Positions 3,757-5,325 of a DNA stretch of 5,325 bases are shown here, in pieces. Made by a program: the position numbers and the translations under genes. Within the stretch, counting starts at the first letter, position 1. Every line of letters begins with the position of its first letter. The DNA comes from Methanoregulaceae archaeon (GTDB lineage: Archaea > Halobacteriota > Methanomicrobia > Methanomicrobiales > Methanospirillaceae), in NCBI GenBank assembly GCA_019695435.1, contig JACTVF010000183.1:1-5325 (forward strand), written 5' to 3'. The notes under the pieces are model-generated. The model was not told the origin of the DNA. It ran no database searches and worked only from the letters and a program-made list of their open reading frames with translations.

Positions 3757-4150
3757 TCGCCCGGCACTGAGGACAGAGCCTTGAGTTCATCCATCCGTGC
3801 GGACAGCCCCGCTTGACAGGGGCGGCGGGCGGCGGGGGGGGCGCAGGAAGCTCGCCGGGACCGGCCTCGGCAGCGGGAGCATCCCAGTCACTGACGATCG
3901 GCGCCGGCTCTTGCTTGATAACCTCTCCGGTTTTGGTATCCCGCGCGGCATGGAAGGCGTCGAGCAAAGCTCCGCCTGGGGCGGGACTCTTGCCGGCTGG
4001 CAGTAGCGGTTCGTTATTCTGTTTCAGTGATTTGCGGGACGCAAGGATCTCGATGCAGTATTCATCCAGTCCCTTGCCTAACGTTTTCGCTTCAGCTTTG
4101 AGTGCTGCGGTCAATTCGGCGGGAAAGTTACGGATGTTTCGGTCTGCCAT
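3749..4150 (-). CDS. Putative ribbon-helix-helix protein with C-terminal Cys/His cluster
   Basis: From the ATG at 4150 this gene encodes 133 residues. The N-terminus (MADRNIRNFPAELTAALKAE, continuing AKTLGKGLDEYCIEIL) has the pattern of a ribbon-helix-helix fold: a short strand with 'RNFP', then two helices separated by a glycine turn, as in Arc/CopG-like regulators. A flexible Pro/Ala-rich linker (about 45-112, with a run of six prolines) leads to CPHGWMNSRLCPQC, where C116, H118, C126 and C129 could bind zinc. A 39-residue upstream extension is in frame but arginine-rich, overlaps the DUF5681 gene, and has the look of antisense translation, so I rejected it. No Shine-Dalgarno is seen. A promoter-like TTGATT-17-TACAAT sits so close to the ATG that the transcript could be leaderless. 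Near-identical 14-bp repeats lie at both ends of the gene. Autoregulation is plausible but inferred. Confidence 0.75.
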   Translation of the reverse strand: MADRNIRNFPAELTAALKAEAKTLGKGLDEYCIEILASRKSLKQNNEPLLPAGKSPAPGGALLDAFHAARDTKTGEVIKQEPAPIVSDWDAPAAEAGPGELPAPPPPPAAPVKRGCPHGWMNSRLCPQCRAIL

Positions 4151-4155
4151 GAACA

Positions 4156-4169
4156 GAATTGTAACAAGA
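4156..4169. repeat. 14-bp repeat GAATTGTWACAAGA, copy upstream of the RHH gene
   Basis: The plus-strand sequence here is GAATTGTAACAAGA. It matches 3743-3756 at 13 of 14 positions. It occupies the short spacer between the DUF5681 stop and the RHH start and includes the candidate -10 element. The core TTGTWACAA is a near-perfect palindrome, as expected for a dimeric binder. An operator for the adjacent RHH protein is a reasonable inference but is not shown. Confidence 0.5.
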
Positions 4170-4186
4170 CTACCAACACAAATCAA
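4158..4186 (-). promoter_or_regulatory. Candidate sigma70-type promoter for the RHH gene, possibly leaderless
   Basis: On the minus strand, TTGATT (4186-4181) and TACAAT (4163-4158) are separated by exactly 17 bp. The -10 element matches the consensus at five of six positions and the -35 at four of six. The -10 ends 7 bp before the ATG at 4150, so the transcript would begin at or very near the start codon. This agrees with the lack of a Shine-Dalgarno. The -10 lies inside one copy of the 14-bp repeat, so a protein bound there would block the promoter. Confidence 0.45.
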
Positions 4187-4742
4187 GAGTGGGCTTCCCC
4201 TGCTTGCTCGGTTTCTTCCCGGCTGCGGGCTGGCTGCTGGCCGGCGCGGGACTCGTCTGCGCTTCAATCGTCAACGGCGGCGCTGTGTCCTGCTGTGGAA
4301 GCGCCTCTGACCGCCGTTCGTCTGCCTGGAAGAGCAGGACCGCAATCTTGGCCTCAACCTCCGCCCGGCTGCCCAAGGATTCAAACTGCATCGGCGCGCC
4401 GCCAGGACCCGAGAACTCTTGCGGCTGCGGGACCCTTCCCTCGACCCTATCAGCGAGCTCGGCCGCCGCGGCCACTTTGCCCTTGACGGCTTCGCGTGCC
4501 AAGGCCAGGGCTATCACCTCAGCATACGTGGTTCCCTGTTTTACCTTGAGTTTGGCTGCTATTTCATCTGGAATCGGCTTTGCAAGGATCGCCTTGTAGG
4601 CCTCTGTGAGCGGCTTCTTGGGCCTGCCGTTGGGGTTACCGGACTGCCCAGGCTTCCACGGAGGACGCAAGCCGGGATACTTGGTGTTTTTTTCGGTGTT
4701 ACAACCGTTTTCGGTAAGTTGAGCCTGTCCTGCTGCTGCCAT
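4170..4742 (-). CDS. DUF5681 domain-containing phage protein
   Basis: This gene encodes 190 residues. The N-terminal signature PPWKPGQSGNPNGRPKKP, near residues 28-45, is the hallmark of the DUF5681 family, which is common in phages and prophages and often lies close to terminase genes; its biochemical role is not established. A helical, alanine-rich stretch (residues about 45-110, including KQGTTYAEVIALALAREAVK) follows. The tail after about residue 150 is low-complexity and rich in Ala, Pro, Ser and Lys, so probably disordered. The ATG at 4742 is the only methionine before the signature, which fixes the start, although no strong Shine-Dalgarno is visible. The gene begins 9 bp after the methyltransferase stop and ends 19 bp before the RHH start, so co-transcription is likely. 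A DNA-binding or terminase-associated role is a guess from context. Confidence 0.85.
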   Translation of the reverse strand: MAAAGQAQLTENGCNTEKNTKYPGLRPPWKPGQSGNPNGRPKKPLTEAYKAILAKPIPDEIAAKLKVKQGTTYAEVIALALAREAVKGKVAAAAELADRVEGRVPQPQEFSGPGGAPMQFESLGSRAEVEAKIAVLLFQADERRSEALPQQDTAPPLTIEAQTSPAPASSQPAAGKKPSKQGKPTLDLCW

Positions 4743-4751
4743 GGGATGATT

Positions 4752-5210
4752 CTACAACGAATCGGGGAGAGCTTTCCACGGGGTCCCGTCCTCGCGCATC
4801 GGCATTTTTCCAGTCGCATCCAAAAATCGCTGGCAGATGACGTCACAATATGCGGGTGCCAACTCCATCAGGAACGCTTTGCGTCCCGTTTTCTCGCAGG
4901 CGATGAGGGTTGAGCCGGATCCACCGAACGGTTCAAATAGGATATCACCGCTCTTACTACTGTTCCCGATGGCCTTCTCTACAAGCGCGACTGGCTTCTG
5001 TGTGGGGTGTTCCATTTCTGAACGTATAGGCCGGTCAATGCTCCAGACTGTACCTTGATTACGTTCACCATAGAATGTGTGCGCCGCTCCCGCCTTCCAT
5101 CCGTAAAGGATAGGTTCATGCTGCCAGTGGTAATCAGATCGCCCGAACACGAATTGTTGTTTTGCCCATATCAGGGTAATAATATACTTGGCAAAATAGG
5201 AGCCTCCTAA
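4752..5210 (-). pseudogene. Site-specific DNA-methyltransferase (N4/N6 type), N-terminally truncated
   Basis: The frame encodes the C-terminal half of a beta-class amino-methyltransferase. Visible in order are LIWAKQQFVFGRSDYHWQHE (the segment that follows the catalytic region in this family), HPTQKPVALVEKAI, and the SAM-binding motif I as DILFEPFGGSGSTLIA, followed by GRKAFLMELAPAYCDVI. In this permuted class the catalytic DPPY/NPPY motif IV lies N-terminal to all this, and it is absent. Recognisable homology begins at about 5204, only two codons after an in-frame TGA (5213-5211). A consensus-like AGGAGG lies at 5208-5203 with no usable start at normal spacing. The first in-frame conventional start is GTG at 5150, which has no clear ribosome site and would give 132 residues without motif IV. 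I read this as a deletion remnant, or possibly an assembly join. Intact it would methylate adenine-N6 or cytosine-N4 in phage or host DNA. The DUF5681 gene begins 9 bp downstream. Confidence 0.85.
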
Positions 5211-5325
5211 TCAAATGGCAGTTTGCCCGGTCGAGGCGAAGCTGGTTTTACCCGCCGCGCCTTCTTGAAAGTGACATTTGCATCTGTCTTGGGATAGTCG
5301 ATTTGTTGACCCCTTAGCAATTCAT
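5207..5325 (-). CDS. C-terminal end of an unidentified protein (partial, runs off the window)
   Basis: An open minus-strand frame enters from beyond the window edge and ends at a TAG at 5209-5207, giving 38 visible residues. They start ELLRGQQIDYPK and end RPGKLPFD. The tail is basic (FKKARRVK) and proline-containing, which looks like a natural C-terminus rather than random translation. The competing frames are worse: one stops after three codons, and another is the frame that is interrupted just ahead of the methyltransferase fragment. The stop overlaps a strong Shine-Dalgarno-like TAGGAGG, the usual arrangement when a coupled gene follows directly. That gene should be the methyltransferase, but its expected start region is missing. 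I do not recognise the family from this tail. A phage DNA-modification or nuclease gene would fit the neighbourhood, but that is inference only. Confidence 0.5.
   Translation of the reverse strand, partial: ELLRGQQIDYPKTDANVTFKKARRVKPASPRPGKLPFD

Noticed and set aside
3291..3770. Plus-strand 159-residue open frame opposite the zinc-ribbon gene
   Set aside because: The Ala/Trp-rich translation is what GC-rich antisense DNA gives; the minus strand has a zinc ribbon and a good ribosome site.
4151..4267. Upstream in-frame extension of the RHH gene
   Set aside because: The added residues are Arg/Pro-rich and overlap the DUF5681 gene; the RHH pattern starts just after the ATG at 4150.
3813..4310. 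Plus-strand 165-residue open frame opposite the RHH gene
   Set aside because: It is a Gly/Ser/Ala-rich shadow of a Pro/Ala-rich gene, without a ribosome site.
1..5325. CRISPR array, rRNA or insertion sequence
   Set aside because: No regularly spaced repeats, rRNA-like conserved segments, transposase motifs or paired terminal repeats were seen.

Overview
The window reads as part of a phage or prophage-like accessory region. Every gene I can support lies on the minus strand, so transcription runs from position 5325 towards position 1. The phage reading rests on four points: many very small genes packed end to end, stop/start overlaps of the ATGA type at gene junctions, two DNA-methyltransferase pieces, and a DUF5681-type protein (a family common in phages and often found near terminase genes). 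The host is uncertain. GC content is moderately high, and a short degenerate response-regulator-like protein inside a phage-like operon reminds me of Acidobacteriota genomes, but that is only an impression.

Layout in the direction of transcription. (1) 5325-4752: the tail of an unidentified gene, then a site-specific DNA-methyltransferase that has lost its N-terminal half. (2) 4742-3284: a DUF5681 protein, a putative ribbon-helix-helix protein with a C-terminal cysteine cluster, and a zinc-ribbon protein. The last two each have a candidate promoter, and the spacers hold short repeats built on TTGTAAC/GTTACAA. (3) 3287-2152: a tightly coupled run of small genes: an unknown 67-residue protein, a receiver-like protein, an 84-residue Cys-containing protein, a fragment of a cytosine-C5 methyltransferase and a 56-residue unknown. 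(4) 2151-1504: no confident gene, but a chain of tiny minus-strand reading frames and a 16-bp repeat in which a stop codon is fused to a Shine-Dalgarno-like AGGA. (5) 1503-1178: a small basic beta-rich protein whose start codon abuts a 9-bp inverted repeat, closed by a good intrinsic terminator. (6) 1177-988: a leader with two inverted repeats and an 11-bp-period tandem repeat. (7) 987-1: four small coupled genes, three of them predicted single-span membrane proteins, the last running off the window.

The methyltransferase pieces would fit DNA modification or anti-restriction, but both are truncated and neither looks catalytically competent alone. The RHH, zinc-ribbon and receiver-like proteins look like small regulators. 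The membrane cluster could act at the envelope (lysis, exclusion or unknown), but no diagnostic motif shows which. The best leads are the hairpin at the start codon of the 1252-1479 gene, the repeat/promoter arrangement around the RHH gene, the pseudo-receiver protein, and the two independent methyltransferase truncations.
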